Origin: Hyphochytrium catenoides
Lineage: Eukaryota > Sar > Hyphochytriomycetes > Hyphochytriales > Hyphochytriaceae
Direction: 5' to 3'
NCBI GenBank assembly: GCA_900088475.1
Contig: FLMG01000032.1
Coordinates: forward strand, 1 to 38,210
DNA length: 38,210 nucleotides
A model generated the notes under the pieces. That model did not search any database. It saw only the letters and a list, made by a program, of their open reading frames with translations, and had not been told where the DNA came from. Within the stretch, counting starts at the first letter, position 1. Each line of letters opens with the position of its first letter. Both the position numbers and the translations under genes were made by a program. Shown one piece after another: positions 10,220-21,615 of this stretch.

Positions 10220-13200
10220 ATGACAAAAGACAGCATGCCAACGCGAAAAAGGAGGCGGTCGCAAAGTGGCCAAAGACTTCCAAAGTTCCAAAGCACCGTT
10301 GAGAGTGCGCACTGGACCTGGTACTCTGACTGGCAGCAGCGGGCCTGGGAGACATTAGACTACCAATGCAGTTACTCCCGCCTTCCTCTCTCTCTGTTCT
10401 TCTCCGATCTCCTCCTCAAAGAACCAAGATTAGAGCCTTTAGATCTCAGCTTCTGGCACTGCGGCGACTTAGAGTTATTGCAGCTGCTGAGCCTCCGTGG
10501 GCTGAACAAGAATCGTGTCCGAAACATTATCTTCCACGGCTCGTTTACAACGTTATCCGACGCTGGCTTAGCACATCTCAGTAACTTCTCTAACCTACAG
10601 ACTCTTCGCCTCCCATACTGCAGGCAGCTGACAGATGCAGCCATCATCTCTCTTCGGAATGTACTCTCTCATCTCACCCTCTTAGACCTCTCATATTTGT
10701 CGATAGGCGATGAAGGGTTAGAGTCCATAGCCCGGTACTGCCATCATCTTCGTCATCTAAATGTAAGCGGTACCGCCGTTAGTAGCCTCGGTCTGGGGAA
10801 ATTAGCTGCCGGGCAGAAGAAATTTAACTCTCTGCAAAGTCTATCCCTCAAGTATTGCAAAGGACTGAGTGATGAGGGAGTGGCCGAGCTCTTCGAGGGT
10901 GGGAAATTTCATAGCTTGACAGAGCTGAGTCTGGCACACTGTCCTCAACTCTCCGACCTCAGCTTCATAAGCGTTCCACCCAGAGCATCGGCTTCTCTCT
11001 CCCCGCGCCTTGGAAGCCAGCGCATTCATCAGCTGGTGTCTCTGGAGCTTCAGGGTCTGACCATCAACAGCTTGGGCATCGAGCCGCTTCTTAGGGCTTG
11101 CAGGTAAGCACCTCTAGTAGGGCTTTTCCACTAAGATGGTTAGCTCCAGTCGTCATCTATTCATGCTTTCATCTTTCTGCCCCAGCACCATTTCCTCACA
11201 ATAGTTTCTCCCTTCCGCAGTGCTCTCAATTTCCCGGTCTCCTGCGCTATCGCTTTGTCTCCCTTCTGTCCTACCGGCTTATCTCTCTCCTCCTCACACT
11301 CCCCGTCTGACTGGCACTCTGTTCCAAGGTCTCTGGTCCGATTAGATCTTTCATCCTGTCAAACTCTGGGAGACGAAGCACTGCACGCACTGGCTCAAGG
11401 CTGTGGAGCCCTAGAAGAATTTGATATCTCTAATAATGGGGAGATAACAGATGAAGGGTTTCTTTGCTTCCTCTCTCTGCCTTCATCTAAGACAGCGCTT
11501 AGAGTCTTGAACATCAGCTGCTGTTTTCTCTTAGGGGAGAAGTGCTTCACTGGACTGGGGCGCCACACTCCATCTCTTACTGAGATCTGCGCTCGAGGTC
11601 TGCCGCGGCTGAGTAACGCAGCCATTGAAGCTCTGACAGAAGGATGTAGACGGCTGGAGAAATGTGATATCGGAGGCGTACTTGAGGCGGTCGGAGGAAG
11701 CGCTTCAGCTTCCCTCTTGGAAGATGTGTATCTTTCAATGATTCCCGCTCGCTGTTCTCTCTTGCGCTCTGTCTCGTTCGACCTTATAAAGGTGAACCAA
11801 AGAACCATGACGAGCATAGCGAGACACCTTAGCTGTAAGTGTCTCTTGATTTGTGAGCTGCTTCACTGTCGTCAAACACACACGCACTCTCTCTGTCTCC
11901 CTGTCTTTCAGTCTCATCGGTTCGCCGTTCCTTGCTTTCCAACTATTCCGTGTCGCGCTGCTAGAACCCTGACCATCCTTGATGATTGCCCTTGGTGTTT
12001 TTCTAGGTCTCCAAGAACTCTCTCTTGCAGGGTGCTCACACGTGTTAGACTCTACGCTGCTGCTCCTAGTAAAGAACAGATCACTCCGGACAGAGAGTGA
12101 CCCAGAGAAAGGGCATGTTGCTTGCTCTCTCTCTTCTCTCACGAAGGTGGATCTTTCTCGATGCAAGAAGCTTACGAATGACGCCATTTCCATCTTCGTC
12201 GGGGCTCTTCCGAACCTGCGCACGCTACTTCTCAACGGTTGTACTTCTCTTGGAGACAAGGCATTGGAGGCGATAGCTCGGTCATGTCCTCGCCTCACGG
12301 CCCTAGGCATCTCGCGATGCGTCGAGATCAGCGACGACGGCGTGCTTAAGCTCCTTCTGACTCTTCCGGGTCTGAAACATCTCAATCTCAGCCACTGCTG
12401 TCGCATTAGCAGTGTCTTGGTTGAAGGGCTACGGAAGCGCTTTCCTCCTCCTGGTAGCTTCAGAGCAGGTAGCCCTGTGTGCCCTCTGAAGACGCTGCAG
12501 CTCGCGGGAACAGGGGTTATGGCGTCAGACGTGGCTCTCCTGGCTCCTTCTCTTCCGTATGCAAAGATAGAGGTGGCCACTGGAGGCGGGGGCTCCGTGA
12601 GCGCGGGCTGCAAGGTTTGTCCCCTCTCCAAAGAGGAGAAAAGACAAAGTCAATTCCTACTCCTTCGCCTGAGAGAGAGCCAGGCAGCCAGAACTATTCA
12701 GTGTGGCTACCGATGGCATAGAACAAGGCTGCGGATAGAAATTAGACGTCTCAAGAGAGAGAAAGAGCGAAAGGAAGCGCAGGAGCTAGCGCTAAGAAGA
12801 GAGACAGCAGCCATCCTCTTTCAAAATATTTATAGAGGTTGGAGAGAGCGAAGAGCATTTCGTCTAGCAGTGATGGAAAAGCGAGCAAGAGACCACCAAA
12901 AGACCGTGGAAGCTAGCCTTCGCCTGGTAGAGCTCGCAAGTCGGCTGTGGATTCGGTGGAGACGACAGCGTGAACGGGTTCTGGCATTCGAAAGGGAGCA
13001 GTTGGCCCAAGAGGTTAGACGACAAGAGTTAGCAGCGAGAGTTATACAGGCGCAGTGGAGGAGAAAAGCCTTTCTCCTTCTCATTGAAAATTCCATGGCG
13101 GTTCTGAAGAGAGGGTTAGGAGGAATCATCGCCTCACGCCGCGAAGTAAAACTCCATGAACTAGCGCAGCGTAGAGACAGCGCCGCTATAATACACAGAG

Positions 13201-16200
13201 CTTTGGCGGCTTATCATGGAAGAAAGGAGAAGGAAAGAAAAGAAGAGAGAGTTAAGCGCTTCCTGCGCCTCCAAATCTCTAACAAGCGCTTGAAGAAGTC
13301 TCTTTACCGTTTCAACGTATCTGCGACGAAAGTTCAGAGAGCTTTCCTGGCTTATCGCTGCAGGAAGACGATAGACCTTAGAGTTGAGAGACGCAGGGCT
13401 GGCAGCGTCATCCAGAGAGCAATCAGAGCGCAGCAGGAGAGGAAGAAGACGGCACAGGAAGTTCAAAGAAGGAGGAAGAAGATTACCGCTTGCATTATTA
13501 TCCAGCGGACTTTCAGGTGCAGGATATGGCTCCGCGCACTGAGAGAGAGAATCGAGAGTAAGAAGAGAAAGAGAGAAAGCGACGCTTCCAAAAGGCTGCA
13601 AGCGCTCTTCCGCGGCCATCGCACTCGTCAGGACTTCTACCTCCGCCGGGCTTATGCTCGCCGCACCGCAGCAGCTATAGCAGAAGAGAGAGAAAGGACT
13701 GTGAGGCGCGAAGAAGGAGCTAGAAGCATTCAGCGGTGGTTCCGCTCGACAAAGGAGCTGAAGAAGCTTCGCTGGGTGCTCCGCTACCGACGGGAGATGA
13801 GTGCAACAATGATCCAGCGCGTCTACAGAGGTTATCTGGCCCGTCGGTACGTTAAAGAGCTTCGAAGCTATTGGAACTACTGGGCCAGCAAGATCCAAGC
13901 GTTATACCGGAGAGGACAGGCACGAAAGAAGTTCCGCTCCCTCCTTAGAGAGGCAAGAGCGCAGCAGCGGGAAAAGGAAGGGCAGGAGAAGGCGGAGAAG
14001 CTCCAGAAGCTGCGCGAGGCAAAGATTCTGGCCTTGTTTGCGAGATCGGAGGAGAGAGCGGCGCGCCGTCTCCAGGTCATTTGGAGGGCAAGACAGATGG
14101 CTAAGAAGAACGACGAAACGCGAAGTACAAGCCTGCCCTCAGCCAAGCCAGGAGGAGAAAGAGATATGTCAGGCAAAGAAAGCGATCTCCTCTCCTTCAG
14201 CTTGCAGGGGCTTGCATTTGGAAAGACCCTTCTCTCCTCTGTCAAAGGTGCGATGAAGTCCCTGAGCCAGACAGCGAAGCCAAAAAGAGACAAGGAAGAT
14301 ATCAAGTCAGAGCGGGATGCTGTGCAGTACGCGCTTCTCTGCTGGCAGCTGAGGACCATGCCCATCAGTACGCCCCCCTCTCTTTCCTCTTTCCCAAGGA
14401 ACCTTTCCCCAGCTTCTTAGCCAGCTTCTTAAGCATTGTGGCGCAATCCGCGTTCTGCATACATCTACATCCCGCGGTCTGCTAGTGTCTCTCGCTATCT
14501 CGTGCTGTGATGCTTTGGTCCTCTGCTAACTGTGGAGCGCTAGAAGCTCCCTGAAGACCCGCTCCTGCGGCTTCTGCCATCTTTCATTCTGCCTAAGAAA
14601 TATGCCCGTCTTTCCCCGTTAACCACCTTACGCCTCGCATCATCCTCTCCTAACATGTTGATGTTCAGAGGGCATTCTGGCCCTAGCTGTGACCGTTGGA
14701 ATGGAAGAGACGGAGCGCTTCAGGCGGCATCTTGCTATTGAAAAAGCCACGAATAGCTGGGTCCAGTACGAGAAGGACTTAGATACTGGGCCACGGAACA
14801 GACCAAAAGAGGCCATGGGAGTCTTCTTATGGCTCAAGTACGGCGCAGGTCCGCCGCTCTTTCTCAATTCTCTCTCTCGCCCCCGTCCTAATAGCCCGTA
14901 CCTTGGTCAATAGGTCACATTTGGGGGATTTGAGACCCCAACATCAGCGCTGCATATTTGTTCCTCTGCCCGTCATCCCATTCTCCTCACTTTGTCTTTC
15001 TTTCTCTCTCTTCTCTGTCTCCTTCTTGTCTTCTCTCTTGTTTCGCCGCCCATCATCTTTTTCTGCTTTTGTCCTAATATCTTCCGCCTTGTTATTGCTA
15101 TGGCGTCTCTCTCCCTCTCTTCCTCGTCGCCTCGAAACCTTTAATCATCCTATCTTTGTAGGCGGTACCCAGCTCTTCACAAGCATTCAATTCGTCCGAA
15201 GACCTCACGTTAAGCTTAAGAAGGAGGAGGCAGCGCGCATGGATGCTCTCACAGCCGCGGGCTTTAGAGTCATTCAGCACGAGAAGCTGCCTTGGGAGAT
15301 CCACTGCCGCTCAGACGGAAGAATTCCGATCACTGATCTTCAGCTAGCCCTCACAGAAGAGGAAGAGGACCATCTAGTGGCTCTCTCGTATGTGCAGCCT
15401 GAAGGCCAAACGGAGCCTTTAGACGAAATCGGACTCCCATGCACGGTGTGGATCTACAGACTGACCTTTGAGAAGAGTTGGGCTTTGAAGAGACGAGAGA
15501 CGGAGCTCCAGAAAAAGCCATACTTCTCTCCAGCGCTCTTGCAAGTTGTTGAGTCTGCTGCACTTACAGAGTTCCAGGTGGAGGAAGTTGTCGAGCTCTT
15601 CCACAAGCTAGATGCGGACGGGAGCGGTGCCATCTCAAAGGAAGAGTTCTTACACTATCTGGTGCGTGACACACGCTGTGTTCTCTCCGTCACTCCTGGC
15701 GAGGCCAATGTTTACGTCCTCTTGCCAATGCATTCACGTACAGAGCGTGCAAGCTCTTCACAGTTCATCTCACCGTCAGTCCACTTTCCCATGGGCCGGG
15801 TTCCTCACTCTAAGCTGTTAATTTGCAGGAGCTGAAGTCTTCTCCAATCATCGATGGCATCTTCGGGATCCTGGATGACGATGGAAACGCGTCTGTCGAC
15901 TTGGTAGAGTTTGTCCGGGCGGTGCCTACCATCTGCATGCTTGGCCGCCAAGCGTTGCTGTCTCTCTGCTTCAACCTTCTCGACCTAAAGAAGAGGGGCT
16001 ACATCGATATGGGTCAATTCGAGCAGCTGATGCTGATCCTCTGCGATGGAAACTCTGTCTTCACTGCCAAGCAGGTTGAGGAGACTAAGGCTTTCATAGA
16101 GTCGTTGGACCGGCAGAAGCTGGGGAAGTATCCATTTGAGACGGTACGTTGGATTAGCCCGTGTGTACATAGGAAAGGAATGGGATGAAGGGAGACAAGG

Positions 16201-16741
16201 AGGAGCGGACACTGGACTATATTGTTATTTCTGTGAACGTGGTGATTTCTTAGCTCTTGGACTCGTGCTATCACTTCTCTTGGGGCTCCCGCCTCTGAGG
16301 GACTCTTCCTCTTTAGTCCTTGGTCTGGATGCATCGCGGCACATGTACTCAGCACTGTTCTCCTTCATGAGTGCGCTCTTATGTCGCTGGCGCTGCCTCT
16401 CGTCTTCTTGACCTCTAACCGTGGTTCTTATGTCGTCCCTAGTTCAACAAAGTAGTCGAGAAAATTCCAGCCCTGTGCTTCCCTATCTTCAGAGTCCAGG
16501 TAAGACTACCTCGACTGGAAACTTCAGCCTGCAGCAGACTTTGAGGTTCACCCCCGCTGTCGTTCCCGCTGTAAGTGAACCTCACTGGCTGCCCCGTGTG
16601 CCATAGGAGGTGATGCGTAACAAACTGTTGGGTATGGAGTTCTGGACCAAGAAGCTCAAGCTCTTCGAGCAAGTGCGCAAAGATATGATCAAAACCATGG
16701 ATGTCTTTGAGAAGACACCGCAAGATCACAGCGCACCGTAG
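10220..16741 (+). CDS. Leucine-rich repeat / multi-IQ / EF-hand protein (about 1,645 residues)
   Basis: Eight exons with fully consistent phases: 10220-11103, 11329-11834, 12007-14367, 14669-14848, 15162-15661, 15829-16143, 16443-16499, 16607-16741. Residues from about 90 to 680 are Cys-containing LRRs of the AMN1/F-box-LRR style (for example LTDAAIISLRNVLSHLTLLDLS, LTKVDLSRCKKLTNDAI). About 13 IQ-like motifs follow at about 690-1165 (RTIQCGYRWHRTR, RVIQAQWRRKAF, TMIQRVYRGYLARR, SKIQALYRRGQARKKF and others) in a very Arg/Lys/Glu-rich, helical stretch. The C-terminal part has canonical EF-hands (LDADGSGAISKEEF at about 1459, LDDDGNASVDLVEF at about 1490) and two degenerate ones. It is probably a calmodulin-decorated cytoskeletal or ciliary scaffold; this role is inferred. 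The start at 10220 is the first ATG in the open LRR exon, and upstream exons are possible. Confidence 0.88.
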
Positions 16742-16844
16742 TTTTCCCTCTCAAATACTACTCTTGGCCAAAGAGGAGACATTGCAAGAGTGGAAGGACC
16801 TGATGATATGAGGGAGGACATTCAGAGGTGCTTTAGTCTAATGT

Positions 16845-16962
16845 CCTAGGACAGGAGAAGAAGAGATCAAGTGCACAAGGGCTATTGTTGAAGAGAAGGC
16901 CCTCCTAGGACAGGAGAAGAAGAGATCAAATGCACAAGGGCTAGTGTTGAAGAGAAGGCCCT
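16845..16962. repeat. 59-bp tandem duplication (two copies)
   Basis: Copies at 16845-16903 and 16904-16962 differ at two positions. The repeat lies between the 3' ends of the LRR gene and the TBC gene. On the minus strand each copy ends in a pyrimidine-rich run followed by CCTAGG, which looks like a 3' splice site. It may therefore supply alternative last exons of the TBC gene. Confidence 0.9.
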
Positions 16963-16982
16963 ACAGAGATGTCTGCACTCAC

Positions 16983-19730
16983 TCTAATCCTGCTGAGGTC
17001 ACTAAAGATGACATCCAAGTAGCTGGCATCGGAAGCTTCCAAGATTGAGTGAGAGCGGAACACTATCAGCGCTGCAGCCGTTAGAGGAATGGGAAGCAAT
17101 GACTGATAGCCTATCACTAAGTCCCATAGCGTCAGGACCTTACGCGAGATTAGTAACAGATAACCGCAAGCCTTAGGATGACAATATCTAACCTCTTCCA
17201 CCTCCAAGAAGCCTGAGAAGGCCGAATGTATCCAGGGAAACGCAATGTCCAGGGGTTGAAGATCAATCTGTCCGCGTATGATCGGGAAAAGGGAGGAAGG
17301 ACACAACTAGCATTTAAATGATCAAGTAGAAGAAGGATGACCCTGCTATTAGGCACACAATGTTGAGTTTACCTGAGAAAGGTGAAAGCACACGTCTGGT
17401 GCTAACCTAATCGTTCATTCAAAGACGAGCATCAGATGTCGCGCTGAAGCGAATTGAGGGACATAGGCAGACTTCAGGAAAGGGGAAGAGAGGGAGGGAA
17501 GAGTAGCTAGCTGGTTCGGTGGATAATTACCGGAGAAGGATCTCCTCGAAAGTCCTGCACAGGTAGTGGACTCCTTCCTCCCTCGATGACATAAAGCACA
17601 GCTTGCACCAGGCGCATGCAAACAGCTCTCGGAACGTCCAGTAGATCTCGGCCTCCTCCTCAAACAGGTAACACACTGGAGCGGCAAAGCGACAGAGACC
17701 ACTGAACGGTATAACTCCGTTCTTTGGGATCGGTTCTATAAAGGGAATCCACGACGGAGAAAGGAGAGCAAGGAAGGGTTAAAGTCGTTCGTAAGCCTCG
17801 CTCAGGTCGCAAGGACAGCATCATATTTGTTTGCATTTCAACCTGCGCCATCCTCGTCATACAGCTGGGTCAGCGGCTCAACCTGATAATTGAAAGTGAG
17901 ATCATGAAGGAGCCTGCTAGGTAGACTAAGCATATTCCAAAGAATGACGAGCCTCCTTGTACCGAAAGGAGCAAGCTCGAAGAGCTACGTAGACCGTGGC
18001 AAAGACAGAAAGAGAGGATGTGGAGCACGACTTGTAGCACTTTTACCTCTAAAAGCCCCTTCAGCTCCTTGTCCCTGGAGAAGGCAATCATGATCCTCTC
18101 AAGCGTCTCTTCAAAGGGAAAGTAGTTATCATCGTCCGCTAATTGCGTGGCATCCAAACAGTATCTTAGACAAAAGCAATGGTGAGGTCGTCCAATTAGC
18201 ATGGGAGCAAAGGAAGACTTTCCTTACAGGTGATCTGTGACATACAGCGAGTTCTTTGCATCGACTAGGAGGCTATTATAGTGGCTTTGGCTCTCAGGTA
18301 ACCCTGGAAGCTTGAGCGCAGCTATCCATAGCTAGCGGCGAGTAGTAGTCAGAGCAATTATCCCCATTGGCAAATAAGAGAGAGAATATAGCGTACCGCA
18401 GGCCGTCTGGATGGTGCCGCTCCACGTCGGAGTTCAGCTACATCTGTAGCACTTCGGGGGCATAATGGCGTTAGAAGACAATGACAAAACTGGTTTAGTG
18501 GAGCTCATAACGGGGGTTCCTCACCTTCCGTTGCTGCGTCCGCCAGCTTGCTTGAGCTCCTGTCAAATGGTAGATGTGAGAAGAGGGAAGATCTTATGGA
18601 GCTGAAGCATACTAGGGAAAACCGCCTAACGTGTCAAGGCAGAGTGCCATAGAGGACTACCAGGATGGCGTCATGCATAAGAAAGCGATTAGGAGCCAGT
18701 GAAGCGTTCAGGAGAGAGGTGATGTCTAACAATGACTAGCTATCTTTCTTGCCTGGAACAGCTCCCGCAGCTCAGTGAGAGATGGGCAAGCGATCATCAC
18801 CTTGATCCTTCCTACATAGGGCGGAACAGGGTTCTCAGTTTGGAGAGACTACGACGTGGGCCGAAAGAGTTACCTAGCATGCCTGCATCTGCCAGCAGTT
18901 TGGAGTTCAGATTTGGCGACTGAACGCTGCTAATCGCTTCTAGGAAGTCCTCGCTGCCGATGATCAAGCGGAAGTCTTACGGCCAGGTAAACGTATAGTG
19001 TGTCTCAATAGGTACACTTACCTGTCGAAGAGCAGCTGGTCCGATGATGCCGCTGCTTCATCGTGGTCGAGTTTCTAGATAAGAAATAATCAGCGATGGC
19101 AGCAAGGCTATTGCGCCTAGTCCCTAGAGGAGTTCTTGTCCTCTTACCAGCAACTCCTGACCACTAGCAGCTTCATATAGAGGAATTGTCAAGCGCTGGC
19201 TGAGCACTTGTAGCTCCTCGTGAAGCTTGTCTACGTTCAAACACATCAGCACTGAACTCTGTTACGTTGCTACTTAGACTTTGTACCTTCCCATTCTATC
19301 TGTGCCTGTCGGATATAGTCCAACGGCTCTCCGACATCGTGCTTCTTTCTCAGATAGAACGCTTCAGCTGCAGCGGGGACTAGCTCTTTCTCCATGGCTG
19401 CCCACAATCAAGAGAGTAGGTCTACATATACGTTTTATAAAATAGACTAGTCTCTTCTGAACAAACTATACGCTAGCTTTTTGCCTGCATGTCTTCCCAC
19501 GAAGACCTTTCTGGACATGGACAGCAGAAGCCGCCGCTGTTGGCTCTGACGGATTGCGACAATGCATTCTTGGCGCTTCACTTACTAGGTACTCCGGAGT
19601 AATAAATAAGTAAGCAGAGACTGCATCAAACTTCAAAACTCTTCAACATCGGCCGCTCCCGCCATCCGATAAGGACGTTAGCGGCTCTGTTAGAAAATTC
19701 CTTATAGTAGCTGAGCTCCGTAGGATACCT
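16983..19730 (-). CDS. TBC-domain protein, TBC1D19-like
   Basis: Putative Rab-GAP-fold protein of membrane traffic. Exons (minus): 19730-19632, 19575-19467, 19397-19287, 19230-19148, 19074-19022, 18953-18874, 18811-18753, 18559-18525, 18451-18397, 18331-18228, 18164-18047, 17882-17843, 17735-17531, 17306-17193, 17138-16983. The order of segments matches human TBC1D19 along its length: KKLAYTMEKELV, GEPLDYIRQAQIEWE, RRPALWIAALKLPG, DDDNYFPFEETLE with AFSRD, PKNGVIPFSG, then FPWIHSAFSGFLEVEE spliced to VLTLWDLVIGYQS. I see no IxxDxxR or YxQ catalytic finger, as in TBC1D19, so GAP activity is doubtful. The 18752/18753 donor is GC (CAG/GCAAGA). Phase fails by one base between 17531 and 17306. The N-terminal exon and last exon (reading through to a stop near 16941, or spliced to the 59-bp repeats) are uncertain. 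Confidence 0.85.
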
Positions 19731-20011
19731 CTGCATTGATGATGATGACAATGCTCTTAATGAGCCTTGGTGCCTGTGGCCTGGGGCTGACCTCCGCGCG
19801 GCAGGGGCAAGAGCAGGAGAAGCGACAAGAGGTAATAATAAGAAGGAAGTAGTAGCGCCGGTTCAGACTCCGCCAGGAATCCATAGTGATCTAGCACAAT
19901 GTACGGCACCAATGAATTCAGTCTTGAGATTCCTCCACAACCCACAGATAAGAGCAACAAAGTCCCAGCCGAGGCCATGCAAGTGTTACCGATGTTTCCG
20001 TCAGCCCTTCG

Positions 20012-20833
20012 TTATTGCCTCGTCTGCGGGGGGTCTTCGATGATTTGCAGAGGGTAGCTTCTTCCATGCCAATGAAAGGTGTGCTGGTGGGACCTAGTCT
20101 CCGTTCCAGCACCCTCTTCATCAGCAGAGAATTCAATGTGCTGACTGAGCTCTATTGCCAGATGCGACTTGACCAATCCTAGGCCTGTAAGACTGGGGTG
20201 CGAGTCGCACTGGTGGTACAGTCGGCCTGTAGTCATGGAAAGACAGAGCCTTTCCGGACTAAAGTGTTGCATCAGCGTCGCCCCATAGATAAGGTTGTCT
20301 CTGTCCAATGTATGGAAGACTATAGGTCGATCTGCAACCTGCTTAGTGAGGGCAGCACGTCAGGGATTGTGACAGAGACTGGAAGGCGTCTAGCTCCATC
20401 GTAGTACCTTGATAAAGTTCATCTCTTTACCGCAGGGTGAAGCGAAAGGGTAATCCATGTGCATTGAGGTCTGGTTGTGCCGTAAACGCTTCCAGAAGAA
20501 GTCTAGAAACTTGGGACTCTTGAGACTGGTTGCTATGTTCTTAGGGACAACATCTTCTAAGAAAAGGCGGCCCTAATACCATCAGTGCTTAGTGCTTGAG
20601 ACCATCATCTGTGGCAAGCCGCACGCCGTTCCCTTACTTGAAGGTCAATATAGTAGAAATACTGCCGAAGCTTTGCTTGTTCATCATAGAATTCTGGACT
20701 GAAGAGCCCGATCAAGCTGGTCGAAATGCTGAGGAGAGGTCAAGGCTACTTACCTCTTGATGTCCTTTAACTGCCGGAGCTCCAGATATTTGTCTGCCTC
20801 GTCCTCTCTGGCCCAACCCTCGTCAATGGACAT
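20012..20833 (-). CDS. UPF0598 family protein (C8orf82-like)
   Basis: Four exons, all in phase: 20833-20754, 20698-20638, 20572-20408, 20338-20012, giving 210 residues, close to the human family member. Diagnostic segments are REYFYYID-like QYFYYIDLQGRLFLED, FPF-like DYPFASPCGKEMNFIK, RPIVFHTLDRDNLIYGATL, GRLYHQ, and GLVKSHLAIELSQHIEF with HTFHWHGRSYPL. The family is conserved in eukaryotes and its function is not established. The start used is an internal ATG (MSIDEGWAREDE). The frame stays open upstream to 21073 with an Arg-rich N-terminus, so a longer form, perhaps with a targeting peptide, is possible. It is divergent from the YEATS gene. Confidence 0.85.
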
Positions 20834-21615
20834 ACCCAGAGAAGGCGTCGGTCTATAATTCCTTCTCTGAAATATCATCAGGCAGGGTGGGTACATTTGC
20901 CAAGTCCGCCTCAGGCCGGTAATAGTTCCAGCGGAGATCGTAGGGGCGCAGGATGATGCGAACACCTGTTTCCTACCTCCTGAGGGCGACAGAAGCCACA
21001 TGAGAGGAAGATGCCTGTTGCGCTTCCACCGAGCGCGCCATCCCATCACTACTTCTGCTCTGGCACGCTTCATGAGAGCTTAGGAATTCTCTATTGTCTC
21101 CTCCCTGGCCTTTGTCCTTGCTAGCAATAGCTGCCTGCAAGAATTGAACGCCTATTAGGAAGACCTCTCTTTGACATCAACTGCCCACAGTTCATTCACA
21201 TCATCGCCGCCAGATCTTGACTACTTTTCATCGCCAAACGGCCGCTAACGGCCTTACGTTGTGCTGTCAAGGATCTCCAGTCTAACGAGTTGGATGAACG
21301 CTTGTGTCATCAATCGAAGGCTCATTCTCGTCTTCACTGTCGACCTTGATCCGTCTGCTGATCTATCTACTGCTGCTGTGTGTGCAGCACTCGTCTGTTG
21401 CCCGTCTCTGGCACGTAAGGCTGAGCATTCAGGTATTGGAGCTCCGTATGGAAGCAATTCTGCTGTTATTGGGAAGCAACAGTTGTCGCTTGGGCCAGGC
21501 TTGACATAACCGACACCAAGCTCACTGCGGTCCCCGATCGTAGCCTTTGTTACCTTTGGTGGTGAGTCTACTACCGAGAGGACTCCTGCAGAAAAGCTAC
21601 GTTGAGCTGCGCCGC
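20834..21615. promoter_or_regulatory. Divergent upstream region between UPF0598 and YEATS genes
   Basis: About 780 bases separate the two start codons (about 540 if the UPF0598 start is at 21073). Several open frames exist on both strands, such as minus 21655-21254, but none shows a domain. I treat it as a bidirectional promoter plus 5' untranslated regions; no motif is assigned. Confidence 0.4.

Noticed and set aside
10076-10220. Plus-strand frame MASACFLLLGRVSSASLQ as the N-terminus of the LRR protein
   Set aside because: It looks like a signal peptide but ends in a stop at 10218-10220 in a different frame, with no splice site that joins it to the LRR exon.
11735-12631. Long minus-strand open frame (298 residues)
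   Set aside because: Shadow of the LRR exon on the opposite strand; Arg/Ser-rich with no domain, while the plus strand gives clear LRRs.
13161-14365. Two long minus-strand open frames opposite the IQ-rich exon
   Set aside because: Antisense of Arg/Lys/Glu-rich coding sequence, which readily leaves the other strand open; no independent evidence.
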